Assembly (NCBI RefSeq): GCF_004217135.1
Contig: NZ_SHKK01000001.1
Coordinates: 2,542,001-2,606,000, forward strand
Reading direction: 5' to 3'
Length of the DNA: 64,000 bases
From: Micromonospora violae
Lineage (GTDB): Bacteria; Actinomycetota; Actinomycetes; Mycobacteriales; Micromonosporaceae
Below are positions 25,330-34,007 of the stretch, piece by piece. The position numbers and the translations under genes were made by a program. Each line of letters opens with the position of its first letter. Within the stretch, counting starts at the first letter, position 1. The notes beneath the pieces are model-generated. The model did no database searches and was not told the DNA's origin. It worked only from the letters and a program-made list of their open reading frames with translations.

Positions 25330-25884
25330 TCAGCCGCGCCGGGTGAGTTCGGCTTCCAGCCGTTGGACGAGCGTCTTGCGGTCCTTGGTGGCACGTTCGT
25401 TACGCAGCGCGGTCTTGAGCTGCCGGGTGTCGAGGCCACGGACCAGCTTGGCCGCCTCCGCGACCGACATCTCGGACATCCGTCCGGCGGTGGTGGCATT
25501 GCGACGCGCCCGCTTGGCCGGGCCGGTGTTGGCGACGTACTGCTTACCGGATCGGGACGCCTCGCGCTTCTTCGTGTCGGTCGCGCGTTTCTGGCTCTCC
25601 GACATCTCCTCCCAGGCCTTCTTGGGCAGGTAGCGACTCGTCGTGTCGCCCTTACGCGCCCGGGTGTCGCCCTCCTTGGTCTGCCATTTCTCGTTGCCCC
25701 AGCGTTGGAGAGACTTCTGCCGCTCGTCCTTTTCGCCCAGGAATCCACCGCCGCGTTTCTTGTACTCCTGAGTGACCAGCTGCGACTTGCGTGCCGACCA
25801 CTGCCCCGGCCGGCCGCCCTTGTCGGAAGCCTTGATCTCTTCCTTGATCTGCTCTCTGAGCTCGGGTTTCGTATACCGCGCCAT
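25330..25884 (-). CDS. DUF5872-domain protein
   Basis: 184 aa, highly charged and Lys/Arg-rich, with no signal peptide or membrane segment. The N-terminal half (ARYTKPELREQIKEEIKASDKGG, QWSARKSQLVTQEYKKRGGG) matches the DUF5872 pattern, a small domain known from bacteria and large DNA viruses with no assigned function. The C-terminal ~45 residues (SVAEAAKLVRGLDTRQLKTALRNERATKDRKTLVQRLE) form a helical SAP/Rho-N-like segment suggestive of nucleic-acid binding, an inference only. It lies between the kinase and the PepSY gene on the same strand, and might be in the TCS transcript. Confidence 0.7.
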   Translation of the reverse strand: MARYTKPELREQIKEEIKASDKGGRPGQWSARKSQLVTQEYKKRGGGFLGEKDERQKSLQRWGNEKWQTKEGDTRARKGDTTSRYLPKKAWEEMSESQKRATDTKKREASRSGKQYVANTGPAKRARRNATTAGRMSEMSVAEAAKLVRGLDTRQLKTALRNERATKDRKTLVQRLEAELTRRG

Positions 25885-25904
25885 GACTGGCAGCTACCCG
25901 GCAC

Positions 25905-25959
25905 CGCAGCGCCTATGCGTCGCGCAGCGGCGTCGCAGCGCCTATGCGTCGCGCAGCGG
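25905..25959. repeat. Tandem 26-nt repeat duplicating the kinase 3' end
   Basis: Two identical 26-nt copies (25905-25930, 25934-25959) separated by CGT. The second copy encodes the last codons and stop of the histidine kinase; the first is an untranslated duplicate just downstream. A simple recent tandem duplication of a gene terminus. Confidence 0.85.
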
Positions 25960-27252
25960 TGCCGCCGACCCCGGCCGGACCGGCCCCAACCGGAGCAGCA
26001 CCTGCGCGCCGCCTCCCGGGCCGGCCCGCAGCTCCAGTCGGCCGCCGGCGGCCTGGGCGGCACGCCGGGCGATGTCCAGGCCGAGGCCGGTGGACCCGGC
26101 CGCGCTGGCACCCCGCCGGATCGCCCCGGCGGGCATGCCGGGGCCGTCGTCGGCGACCGTGAGAACAACCTCGCCCACCTTGCCCTCCTCGCGGGCGAGC
26201 CGGACGCTGAACGGCGTGCCGTCGGGGGTGTGTGCGAAGACGTTGCCGAGCAGGGCGTCCACGGCCGCCGTCAGGGGGTCGGCGGCCACCCCGACGGGGA
26301 GCGGGCCGGGCGTCAGGTCGAGGGTGACGGCCCGGCCGGTGTCCTCGGCCAGCACCGACCAGAACGCGACCCGGTCGGCGACGATCGCCGCCGCGTCCGA
26401 GGACGCTGGCTGCGCGGGTGCGTGCCGCCACCGGGCCTGCCGGATCAGCCCGGTGACCGCGCGTTCCAGCCCGTCGGCGGCGGCGGTGATCCGGGCGGCG
26501 TCGTCCGGGTCACGCAACGACTCCGCCTCCAGCCGCAACGCCGTCAGTGGCGTACGCAGCTGGTGCGACAGGTCGGCGACCTGTTCGCGCTCCTGCATGA
26601 GGAGGACCTGGATTCGGCCGGCGAGGTGGTTGAGCGCGCCGGCCACCTCGCGCAGCTCGGCTGGGCCGGCCGGTGTGACCCGGGCGTCCAGCTCGGCGTT
26701 GGCCAGCCGGTGGGAGACGGCCGAGAGGTCGCTGATCGGCCGGACCAGGGTGCGGGCCAACCGGTCGGCGATCAACAGCCCGATCAGCACCAGGATCACG
26801 CCGAGCAGCGCCAGCACCAGCCAGGCCCGGGTGACTCCGGCGGTCAGCTCGTGCTGCGGCACCGCGATCCGGATCACGCCGGTGCCGTCCGCCCGGCCCT
26901 GCACGGCGATGACCACCTCCCGGCCGGCCGCCGACTCCCCGGTGAGGCTCTGTCCGCGGGCGGCGAGGGCCACCGCGGGCGTACGCGGTATCTGGGCGCC
27001 CAGCACCGTGCCGTCGGGCAGGAAGACGCTCACCGGTCGCCCGGACTCGGCGGCGAGCTGCTCGACGGTGAGCCGGATGGTCGCCGCGTCGGCGGTGCCG
27101 ACCACCGGCACCAGGCTCTGCGCGTCGGCGGTGGCGCGAACCGTGGCCCGGTCCTCGGCTACGGTACGCACCAGCAGCGCCAGCGGCACCAGGAAAGCGA
27201 TGAGGGTGAGGACGCTGACCGCGCCGACCAGCAGCGCGAGGCGGGCCCTCAC
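25942..27252 (-). CDS. Sensor histidine kinase (HisKA/HATPase) of a PepSY-linked TCS
   Basis: 436 aa. Transmembrane helices at about 2-25 and 158-180 bracket an extracytoplasmic sensor of ~130 residues. Then HAMP (RLARTLVRPISDLSAVSHRLANAELDARV), the phosphoacceptor helix (DLSHQLRTPLTALR), and ATPase boxes LLGNVFAHTPDG, VADDGPGMP and STGLGLDIARR. GTG start 27252 overlaps the regulator stop by 4 nt (27249-27252). Partner of the adjacent OmpR regulator; the PepSY protein downstream may be its extracytoplasmic modulator. Confidence 0.92.
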   Translation of the reverse strand: MRARLALLVGAVSVLTLIAFLVPLALLVRTVAEDRATVRATADAQSLVPVVGTADAATIRLTVEQLAAESGRPVSVFLPDGTVLGAQIPRTPAVALAARGQSLTGESAAGREVVIAVQGRADGTGVIRIAVPQHELTAGVTRAWLVLALLGVILVLIGLLIADRLARTLVRPISDLSAVSHRLANAELDARVTPAGPAELREVAGALNHLAGRIQVLLMQEREQVADLSHQLRTPLTALRLEAESLRDPDDAARITAAADGLERAVTGLIRQARWRHAPAQPASSDAAAIVADRVAFWSVLAEDTGRAVTLDLTPGPLPVGVAADPLTAAVDALLGNVFAHTPDGTPFSVRLAREEGKVGEVVLTVADDGPGMPAGAIRRGASAAGSTGLGLDIARRAAQAAGGRLELRAGPGGGAQVLLRLGPVRPGSAAPLRDA

Positions 27253-27944
27253 GGTTGCGCCGCCGGGGCTTCCAGACGCACCCCGACACCCCGCACGGTG
27301 TGCAGGTAGCGGGGCTGCTGCGCGTTCTCCCCCAACTTGCGACGCAACCAGGACAGGTGCACGTCGACGGTCTTGTCGGCACCGCCGTACGGGATCTGCC
27401 ACACCTCGGTGAGCAGCTCACGTTTGGTGACCACCTGGCCGGGTCGACCGGCGAGGTGGTGCAGCAGGTCGAACTCGCGGGGTGTCAGCTCGACCGCGAC
27501 CCCGTCGAGGGTGACCTGCCGGGCCCGGGGGTCGACGCGGAGCCCGCCGACGACGAGCGTCGGGTCCTGCCCGTCGGTGCCGGAGGGGCCCCGGCGCAGC
27601 ACCGCCCGGGCGCGGGCGTCGAGCTGCGCGGCGGTGAACGGCTTGACCACGTAGTCGTCGGCGCCCGCGTCGAGCACCCGGACGATCTCGGCCTCGTCGT
27701 CGCGGGCGGTGGCCACGATGACCGGCACGGAGCTGACCGCGCGCAGCATCCGCAGCAGCTCGCGACCGTCCAGGTCGGGCAGACCGAGGTCGAGCACGAC
27801 GAGGTCGGGTCGGTCGTCCAGGGCGTCGCGGAGCCCGGCCATCGCGGTCGAGGCCGCGGCCACCGCGTGGCCGCGTTCCCGCAGGGCGCGGATCAGCGGG
27901 GTACGGATGGTGAGGTCGTCCTCGATGAGCAGCAGGCGGGCCAC
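27249..27944 (-). CDS. OmpR-family response regulator
   Basis: 231 aa. Receiver domain (1-118) with acidic pocket E8/D9, phosphoacceptor D52 (LVVLDLGLPD), T79 (VIVATAR) and K101 (DDYVVKPF). The winged-helix output (about 135-228: ELTPREFDLLHHLAGRPGQVV, VDVHLSWLRRKLGE, TVRGVGVRLE) is complete. GTG 27944 is chosen because the receiver begins there; the longer upstream frame is unsupported. Direct-repeat boxes at 27986-28007 and 25293-25314 are its probable binding sites, controlling the divergent gene at 28047 and the PepSY gene. Confidence 0.92.
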   Translation of the reverse strand: MARLLLIEDDLTIRTPLIRALRERGHAVAAASTAMAGLRDALDDRPDLVVLDLGLPDLDGRELLRMLRAVSSVPVIVATARDDEAEIVRVLDAGADDYVVKPFTAAQLDARARAVLRRGPSGTDGQDPTLVVGGLRVDPRARQVTLDGVAVELTPREFDLLHHLAGRPGQVVTKRELLTEVWQIPYGGADKTVDVHLSWLRRKLGENAQQPRYLHTVRGVGVRLEAPAAQP

Positions 27945-27985
27945 AGCTGGCAGGCTAACCGCTCCCGCTGGCGGTGCGGCGCACG

Positions 27986-28007
27986 TTAACCATGCCTTAG
28001 CGTTCGG
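27986..28007 (+). promoter_or_regulatory. OmpR-type response-regulator box before the 28047 gene
   Basis: TTAACCATGCC then TTAGCGTTCGG, two 11-nt direct half-sites, in the divergent region between the regulator gene and the secreted protein at 28047, pointing towards the latter. 19 of 22 positions match the box at 25293-25314. Confidence 0.6.
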
Positions 28008-28046
28008 ATGTGCCAACGACAAGGACGGATCGGGGATAGTCAGGAG

Positions 28047-28535
28047 ATGGGCCGTCGTTCGATCCTCATCGCCGCCGGGTGGGTGGCCACCGCCGCGGTG
28101 GCCACAGTGATCGGGTTGGGTGCCATCCGGTTGGTGGGCGAGAGCATCACCGGCACACCGGGCGGGGTGCGCAGTGCGACCGAGATCGAGCGGGCGCTGG
28201 CCGCACCCGAACCAGCACCGCCCAGCACCAACACGGCCGCGCCGGGCAGCACCACATCGGCCGCGCCGGGCCCGACCAGCACCGCCTCGGTCGCTCCGAG
28301 CGCCAGCTCCGGGATCCGTCGGGGGTTCGCCACCGACGGGGGTACGGCCGTGGCCGAGTGCGGTGCCGGCGGCGTACGCCTCGTCTCCTGGGCGCCGGCG
28401 CAGGGTTACCGGGTCCGCGACGTGGACCGCGGCCCGGACGAGGACGTCGAGGTCACCTTCCAGGGGGCGTCCCGGGAGTACGAGTTGAAGGTGCGCTGCA
28501 TCGGCTCGGAGCCGGTCGCCGTCGCCGACGACTGA
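28047..28535 (+). CDS. Membrane-anchored or secreted hypothetical protein in the TCS regulon
   Basis: 162 aa; family not recognised. N-terminal hydrophobic helix (about 5-30, ILIAAGWVATAAVATVIGLGAI), an Ala/Pro/Ser/Thr-rich linker (about 50-90), and a small C-terminal domain (about 95-162) with two Cys (VAECGAGG, KVRCIGS) that could form a disulfide. The domain has alternating beta-strand patterns (VRLVSWAPAQGYRVRDVDRG; VEVTFQGASREYELKV). Divergent from the response regulator and preceded by its putative box, so probably induced by that system. Could be the sensed or effector envelope component. Confidence 0.65.
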   Translation: MGRRSILIAAGWVATAAVATVIGLGAIRLVGESITGTPGGVRSATEIERALAAPEPAPPSTNTAAPGSTTSAAPGPTSTASVAPSASSGIRRGFATDGGTAVAECGAGGVRLVSWAPAQGYRVRDVDRGPDEDVEVTFQGASREYELKVRCIGSEPVAVADD

Positions 28536-28565
28536 CCACCGGGGAGCGGGTGAGGTGAGGGTCGC

Positions 28566-29636
28566 TTACTGAGGCTGCTCGCGGTCGGCGTTTCGGCCGA
28601 GGGCGACCATGCGCAGCGTCTCCTCTCGACGTCGCACGAGCAGTGCCCCGGCCAGGAAGGTCACCGGCGCGACGAGCACCAGCATCGCCCACTGCGCCGG
28701 CACCAGGGGGATGGCGTGCCCCATGTGCATGGTCGAGGTGACCCAACCGGCGAGGGCGCTGTCGATCACCAGGGCGAGGGCCGCGACGGGCAGGAGCATG
28801 ACGACGATCCGTCGGCGTACCTCCGGAGTGAGCGTGGCCACCGCGATCATCATGGCCGACGCGGCGACCGCCAGCCCCGCGACGTAGAGCCAGAGGACCA
28901 GCTCGCTGCTCGCCTCGATGCCGTAGAAGACCAGGTAGGACACCGCGTCGACGGGGTTGAACGTGGGACTGCCCACCCGGTTCGCCACCAGGAGCGCGAC
29001 CATCGCGGCCGGCGCGAGCACCAGCGCCAGGACTCGGCGTACGCCCAGCAGTGCGGTCGCCCGGCGGCGCGGCGCCGGCACGGTGACCGCGGCGGCGGCC
29101 ACCACGGCGAGGGCGAGCTGCGGCAGCATGTCCACCACGTACGTCGGGTTGCCACTGGCCTGCGGAGCGACGAGCGCACCCCAGCCGAGCACGCCGACCC
29201 AGGCCAGACCGGCGGCGAGCCACCGCCACCCGAGAAGCACCGCGGCACAGACGCCCGCCCAGCCGGCGACGCGCAGCCAGTCGACGAGATCCGGACCTCT
29301 CGGTGCGAACCCGGGCGGCAGGCCCGGCGCGCGGACGAGTTGGTCGAGCAGCGTCTTGCTGGCGAACGCCAGCAGGACGACTCCGACCAGCAGGCCGGTC
29401 ACCGTCGCCGCGTCCGACCAGCTTGGCTCGGTGAACCCCCGTGCGCCCACCCGCAGCCGTGCCCGCAACCCGGCGCCGACGAGATTCCGCACGTCGGCCG
29501 CGGCCGGTCGCCGCTGGCCCGGCCGCGCGTCGGCGAGGAGCACGGCCAGCATCTCGTCCTCGTACACCCGGCGGTGTTCCCAGGGATAGACGGCCAGCAG
29601 CCGCCGGTAACGGCGCTCCAGATCGTCGCTGCTCAC
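28566..29636 (-). CDS. Polytopic membrane protein paired with PadR
   Basis: 356 aa. A cytoplasmic N-terminal helical segment (DLERRYRRLLAVYPWEHRRVYEDEMLAVLLADA, typical of permease-like proteins found beside PadR regulators) is followed by about eight hydrophobic helices. Its GTG start overlaps the PadR stop by 4 nt (29633-29636), so it is probably the PadR target and co-translated with it. No transporter signature motif is visible; function unknown. Confidence 0.75.
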   Translation of the reverse strand: MSSDDLERRYRRLLAVYPWEHRRVYEDEMLAVLLADARPGQRRPAAADVRNLVGAGLRARLRVGARGFTEPSWSDAATVTGLLVGVVLLAFASKTLLDQLVRAPGLPPGFAPRGPDLVDWLRVAGWAGVCAAVLLGWRWLAAGLAWVGVLGWGALVAPQASGNPTYVVDMLPQLALAVVAAAAVTVPAPRRRATALLGVRRVLALVLAPAAMVALLVANRVGSPTFNPVDAVSYLVFYGIEASSELVLWLYVAGLAVAASAMMIAVATLTPEVRRRIVVMLLPVAALALVIDSALAGWVTSTMHMGHAIPLVPAQWAMLVLVAPVTFLAGALLVRRREETLRMVALGRNADREQPQ

Positions 29637-29980
29637 GCGGCACCTCCATCGGTCAGGAGGCCGCCGCGGCGCAGCCGCACGTGGGCGGCGTCGGCGTTGT
29701 GTCGCAGGCGGGCCGCCTCTTCGGTGAGCCGCCGCGCGCCCAGGGCGGTGAGGCGGTAGTAGCGGCGAAGTCGGGACTGCACCACCTCTTCGCGCTCGAC
29801 CTCGATGAGCCCGTCGGCGCGGAGTCGGTCGAGGACGGCGTAGAGGGTGCCGGCGCGCAGGCGCACCCGGCCGTCGGAGATGCGCAGCACGTCCTCGATG
29901 ACGGCGTACCCGTGCAGGGGTGTCTCCGCCAACGCGGTGAGCACCAGGAACGTCGGTTCCCGAAGTGGAGCCTCAGCCAT
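29633..29980 (-). CDS. PadR family transcriptional regulator
   Basis: About 115 aa, the typical size of a minimal PadR protein. Winged helix: PTFLVLTALAETPLHGYAVIEDV, LRAGTLYAVLDRLRADGLIEVE, SRLRRYYRLTALGARRL. ATG 29980 is preferred to the upstream frame, which runs through the promoter. Directly upstream are two GCATATACA copies (29989-30014), likely its operator. Coupled to the membrane protein downstream, so it should repress its own operon. Confidence 0.9.
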   Translation of the reverse strand: MAEAPLREPTFLVLTALAETPLHGYAVIEDVLRISDGRVRLRAGTLYAVLDRLRADGLIEVEREEVVQSRLRRYYRLTALGARRLTEEAARLRHNADAAHVRLRRGGLLTDGGAA

Positions 29981-29988
29981 GCCAGAGA

Positions 29989-30014
29989 GCATATACAGGT
30001 TGTCGGCATATACA
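29989..30014. promoter_or_regulatory. Direct-repeat operator for PadR
   Basis: GCATATACA at 29989-29997 and again at 30006-30014 (17-nt period), only 9 nt upstream of the PadR start. The A/T-rich repeats also supply the promoter's -10, so binding would shut off the operon. Confidence 0.55.
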
Positions 30015-30025
30015 AGGGGGAAGCG

Positions 30026-30057
30026 CGTGGCCGGCACGGATCACCGTGCCGGCCACG
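30026..30057. terminator. Hairpin terminator of the ThuA/dehydrogenase gene
   Basis: A perfect 14-bp stem (30026-30039 with 30044-30057), loop ATCA, 14 nt past the stop codon of the leftward gene ending at 30072. Confidence 0.8.
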
Positions 30058-30071
30058 TCACCGGTGGTGGG

Positions 30072-33000
30072 TCAGCTCGTGTACGCCTCCACCTCCCAGA
30101 GCGAGTGGCCATATCCGGTGCCCCGAGCGGTGCCGTAGATGCGCAGGTAGCGACCGTTGGCGCCGAGCCCGGTGTGCTCGTCCACCCCGCCGTCGGCCCC
30201 GGTCACCGTCTTCACGGTGGTCCAGGTGCTGCCGTCGTTCGAGGTCTGGATCTGGTACGCGCTGCTGTACGCCGTCTCCCAGCTCAGCTTGACCCGGCCG
30301 ATCGCGGTGGCGCTGCCGAGGTCGACGCGGATCCACTGCGGATCGGAGAACGTGCTCGACCAGCGGGTGGTGAGGCTGCCGTCGACCGCCTGGGCGCCGG
30401 TCACGTCCGCCCCCTCGTTGCTGGAGGTCGTCGTCGGCTTGTTGAGCAGCAGGTTGCCGCCGGTCGGGCTGCCGGTGCCGCCGTACACCTCGAACTCGAA
30501 CAGCGAGTAGCCCCACGGGCTCCCCCGCGTGGTGCCGAGAAGCCGGACGTACCGGCCGGACCCGCTGAGCCCGGTCAGGTCGTCGACCCCGCCGTCGCCA
30601 CCGGTGACCGTGCGGATGGTGGTGAAGGTGACCCCGTCCGGCGAGGTCTGGATCTGGTATCCGCTCCCGTACGCCGCTTCCCAGGTCAGCTTGACCCGGT
30701 TGATGGCGTACGTCGCGCCGAGGTCCACGTCGATCCACTGTGGGTCCGCGAAGGCGCTGCCCCACCGGGTGCCGGCCGCGCCGTCGAAGGCGTTGGCCGC
30801 GACGAACGCGCCCTCGAAGCTGGACGCGCGTGCCGGCTTGCCCCGGGCCAGGTTGGTTCCCGGTTCGGGATCCGGGTCCGGATCCGGCCCGGGTCCGCCG
30901 GGGCTGGTGGAGAGGGTGAACTCGTCGATGTCGAAGTACGGGCCGGTGCCCTTGAAGACCAGGAACAGTGTCCGAGTGCCGGTCGGGGCGGTGACCCCGC
31001 CGGTGACCGTGGCGAAGGTGGCGTAGCCACCGGTGGGTACCACGGTGGCCGAACCGACCAGTGGCCCGGTGGGCGAGTCGACGCGCAACTCCAGCGTGCC
31101 GCCACCGCCGGCCGGTGCGCCGACGCGGGCGCTGAACGACTGGACACCGGTCAGGTTGTACGGGCGGAACGAGATCCAGTCGTTGTTGTCGACGTAGCCG
31201 ACCGCCGCGCCGCCGTGGCCCGCCGCGCCGGCGACGATCTGGATGCCGGACGAGTCACCGAAGTGCTCGGCCTGGCGTACCCGTGGTTGCAGCACCGCCT
31301 GCGTGTGCGTGGTCAGCGCGGGTTGGCCGCCGCCACCCAGGTCGGTGTACTCGGCGTCGATGATGCCGAAGATGTTCGCCGCCGTGTCGTGCTCGCCGTC
31401 GGCCGAGGTCTGGATGACCCCGGTGCAGCCCTGCACGCTGCCGAGTTGGTGCCCGTGCGAGTCGTGACCGAGAACGTAGTTCACCTTCACCCGGGCGCAG
31501 TTGATCGCGCCGTCCTGGGCGTCGGTGACGGAGACGGAGAACGGCACCGCGTCCCCGAAATTGAAGGTCTGCCCGTTCAACGGGGTGTTCACGGTGACCA
31601 CCGGGGCGCTGTTGCCGACCGTGACGACCACGCTCGCGGTGGCTGTCTTGCCGGTGGTGTCCCGGACCGTCAGCGTCGGGCTGCGGGTCCCGTTGGTGGT
31701 GTACGTGAAGCTCGGGTTTGCAGCCGTCGAGTCGGTGGTGCCGTTGTTGTCGAAGTCCCAGGCGTAGGTGAACGGATCACCGTCCGGGTCGAGGGTCCCG
31801 GCGGAGGAGAACGCCACGGTCAGCGGCGCGGTGCCGCTGGTCGGGGTGGCGGACACCTTCGCGATGGGCGCTCTGCCCTCGCGGGCGTACTCGATGCGGT
31901 AGAGCGCCGAGTTGGCGTCACCGTTGAACCAGCCGGTGCCGTAGTCGAGCACGTAGAGCGCGCCGTCCGGGCCGAACTCCATGTCCATGACCTGGGTGCC
32001 GGTCCACGGGAACGGGTTGATCTTCAGTGGCTGTCCGGTGGAGTCGAGCTTGATGTTCTTGATCCAGCGGCGGCCGAACTCACCGGCGAAGTAGGTCCCG
32101 TCGTAGTACGCCGGGAACGCCACCGGCGAGGTGTTGGTCGGGTCGTACCGGTAGACCGGCCCGCCCATCGGCGACAGGCCACCGCCGGTGAACTCCGGCG
32201 GCGAGCCGGAGCCGCCGTACGGCAACCAGGCCGGGATGGCCGGGGGCAGCTGGGTGATGCCGGTGTTGTTGGGTGAGTTGTTCACCGGCCCGCCGGCACA
32301 GTCGAACTTCGGCCCGGACGGTCCGGACGGGAAGGTGTAGTCGTTGTAGGCGTCGTTGCGGGCGGTGCAGTACGGCCAGCCGTAGAAGCCGGGGCGGTCG
32401 ATCCGGGCGAACTCGACGTTGCCCGCCGGGCCCCGGTTCGGGTCGGCGGTGCCCGCGTCGGGGCCGTAGTCACCGAGGTAGACGACGCCGGTGGCCTTGT
32501 CCACGCTCATTCGGAACGGGTTGCGGAAGCCCATCGCGTAGACCTCCGGGCGGGTCCGCGCGGTGCCCGGGGCGAACATGTTGCCGGCCGGGATGGTGTA
32601 GCCGCCGGCCGCGCTCGGCTTGATCCGCAGGACCTTGCCGCGCAGGTCGTTGCTGTTCGCCGAGGTGCGCTGGGCGTCGAAGGCGGGGTTACGCCCGGAC
32701 CGCTCGTCGATCGGGGTGAAGCCGGCCGAGTCGAACGGGTTGGTGTCGTCGCCGGTGGACAGGTAGAGGTTGCCGGCCGCGTCGAAGTCCATGTCACCGC
32801 CGACGTGGCAGCACATCCCCCGGCTGGTCGGCACGTTCAGGATCAGCGTCTCGCTGGCCAGGTTGATGGTGTTGTCCGCGTTCACGGTGAACCGGGCCAG
32901 CCGGTTGACGCCGTCCCAGACGGCGAAGTCGGCCGGGGTGCCGGTGGCCGGGGCACCACCACCGGGGGTGTTCAGTGGTGGGGCGAAGTAGACGTACACC

Positions 33001-34007
33001 CAGCGGTTGGTGGCGAAGTTCGGGTCGGCCTTGATGCCCTGCAAACCCTCCTCGTCGCCGGTGTAGACCGGCAGGGTGGCGGCGACCTTGGTGTTGCCGT
33101 TGGCGTCGGTGTGCCGGATCACGCCGTTGCGGGAGGTGTGCAGCACGCCCCGGTCCGGCAGGACGGTGAGGCTCATCGGCTCACCGGTCTCGGCCGCGCC
33201 CTTGGCCAGCTCCACCTGCTGGAAGCTGCTGGTGACGGTGGGACCGCAGTCGGCGTCGACCTCCCCCGCCGCGGTCCGGATGCCGCCGAGCAGGTGCTGA
33301 CGGAAGTTCGCCTCGGCGTACGACGCGTCGGTGTGCCCCAGGCCGGTGTACCAGGCGCGACCGCCGGAGTAGTTCTGGCACCAGGAGATCGGGTGGTCGG
33401 CGCCCATGCTGCCGCCGGTGTAGGTGCTCTCGTCCAGGGTGGCCAGCACGTGCACGTTGCCCCGAGGATTGGTGCGGTAGTTGTACAGCTCGTCGAACCG
33501 GCTCCACCGCTGCGGCAGCGTCGCGGTGGACGGGTGTACCTGGTCGGCGACCTTCACGGTGACGGTCTGCTCGGCCGGGTGCGAGGCGAAGTACGCCCCG
33601 ACCAGCCCGCCGTACCAGGGCCAGTCGTACTCGGTGTCGGAGGCGGAGTGCACGCCCACGTACCCACCGCCGCCGGTGATGTAGCGCTCGAACGCGGCCT
33701 GCTGGGCGGCGTTGAGCACGTCGCCGGTGGTGGAGAGCCAGATCACCGCGGCGAACCGGTCCAGGTTGGCGTCGGTGAACTGGGTGGCGTCCTCGGTGGC
33801 CTCGACGGTGAAGCCGTTGGCCGCACCGAGTTGCTGGATCGCGGCGATGCCCGGGGTGATGGAGCCGTGCCGGAAGCCGGCCGTTTTGCTGAAGACCAGC
33901 ACGCTGAACGGTGCGGCGCTGGCCGAGGGTGGTGCGGCGACGATGCCGCCCGCCACGAGGATCGCGCTCAGCGCGACGCCGAGCCACGATCTCAGGGATC
34001 TGCGCAC
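30072..34007 (-). CDS. Giant secreted ThuA / sugar-dehydrogenase-like / PKD / CBM protein
   Basis: 1311 aa, extracellular. GTG 34007 follows AAAGGA by 8 nt. Order: signal peptide (about 1-32); ThuA glutamine-amidotransferase-like domain (about 33-250: VLVFSKTAGFRHGSI, GGGGYVGVHSASDTEYDW, SWCQNYSGGRAWYTGLGH); six-bladed glucose/sorbosone dehydrogenase-type propeller (about 270-720: PDRGVLHTSRNGVI, LRGKVLRIKP, GFRNPFRMSVD, VMDMEFGPDGALYVLDYG); PKD (about 725-810); a CBM6-like sandwich (about 940-1040); two tandem F5/8 type C (discoidin) domains. The domain order is common in actinobacteria and probably acts on sugars or polysaccharides; reaction unproven. The two discoidin domains are clear duplicates of each other. 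Confidence 0.88.
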   Translation of the reverse strand: MRRSLRSWLGVALSAILVAGGIVAAPPSASAAPFSVLVFSKTAGFRHGSITPGIAAIQQLGAANGFTVEATEDATQFTDANLDRFAAVIWLSTTGDVLNAAQQAAFERYITGGGGYVGVHSASDTEYDWPWYGGLVGAYFASHPAEQTVTVKVADQVHPSTATLPQRWSRFDELYNYRTNPRGNVHVLATLDESTYTGGSMGADHPISWCQNYSGGRAWYTGLGHTDASYAEANFRQHLLGGIRTAAGEVDADCGPTVTSSFQQVELAKGAAETGEPMSLTVLPDRGVLHTSRNGVIRHTDANGNTKVAATLPVYTGDEEGLQGIKADPNFATNRWVYVYFAPPLNTPGGGAPATGTPADFAVWDGVNRLARFTVNADNTINLASETLILNVPTSRGMCCHVGGDMDFDAAGNLYLSTGDDTNPFDSAGFTPIDERSGRNPAFDAQRTSANSNDLRGKVLRIKPSAAGGYTIPAGNMFAPGTARTRPEVYAMGFRNPFRMSVDKATGVVYLGDYGPDAGTADPNRGPAGNVEFARIDRPGFYGWPYCTARNDAYNDYTFPSGPSGPKFDCAGGPVNNSPNNTGITQLPPAIPAWLPYGGSGSPPEFTGGGLSPMGGPVYRYDPTNTSPVAFPAYYDGTYFAGEFGRRWIKNIKLDSTGQPLKINPFPWTGTQVMDMEFGPDGALYVLDYGTGWFNGDANSALYRIEYAREGRAPIAKVSATPTSGTAPLTVAFSSAGTLDPDGDPFTYAWDFDNNGTTDSTAANPSFTYTTNGTRSPTLTVRDTTGKTATASVVVTVGNSAPVVTVNTPLNGQTFNFGDAVPFSVSVTDAQDGAINCARVKVNYVLGHDSHGHQLGSVQGCTGVIQTSADGEHDTAANIFGIIDAEYTDLGGGGQPALTTHTQAVLQPRVRQAEHFGDSSGIQIVAGAAGHGGAAVGYVDNNDWISFRPYNLTGVQSFSARVGAPAGGGGTLELRVDSPTGPLVGSATVVPTGGYATFATVTGGVTAPTGTRTLFLVFKGTGPYFDIDEFTLSTSPGGPGPDPDPDPEPGTNLARGKPARASSFEGAFVAANAFDGAAGTRWGSAFADPQWIDVDLGATYAINRVKLTWEAAYGSGYQIQTSPDGVTFTTIRTVTGGDGGVDDLTGLSGSGRYVRLLGTTRGSPWGYSLFEFEVYGGTGSPTGGNLLLNKPTTTSSNEGADVTGAQAVDGSLTTRWSSTFSDPQWIRVDLGSATAIGRVKLSWETAYSSAYQIQTSNDGSTWTTVKTVTGADGGVDEHTGLGANGRYLRIYGTARGTGYGHSLWEVEAYTS

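Noticed and set aside
25363..27412. Two overlapping plus-strand frames (648 and 546 codons) opposite the kinase and DUF5872 genes
   Set aside because: Shadow frames without domains, spanning across several real genes.
29847..32276. Plus-strand open frame of 809 codons opposite the ThuA/dehydrogenase gene
   Set aside because: Low-complexity Arg/Gly/Val composition typical of antisense frames; the minus strand has clear conserved domains.
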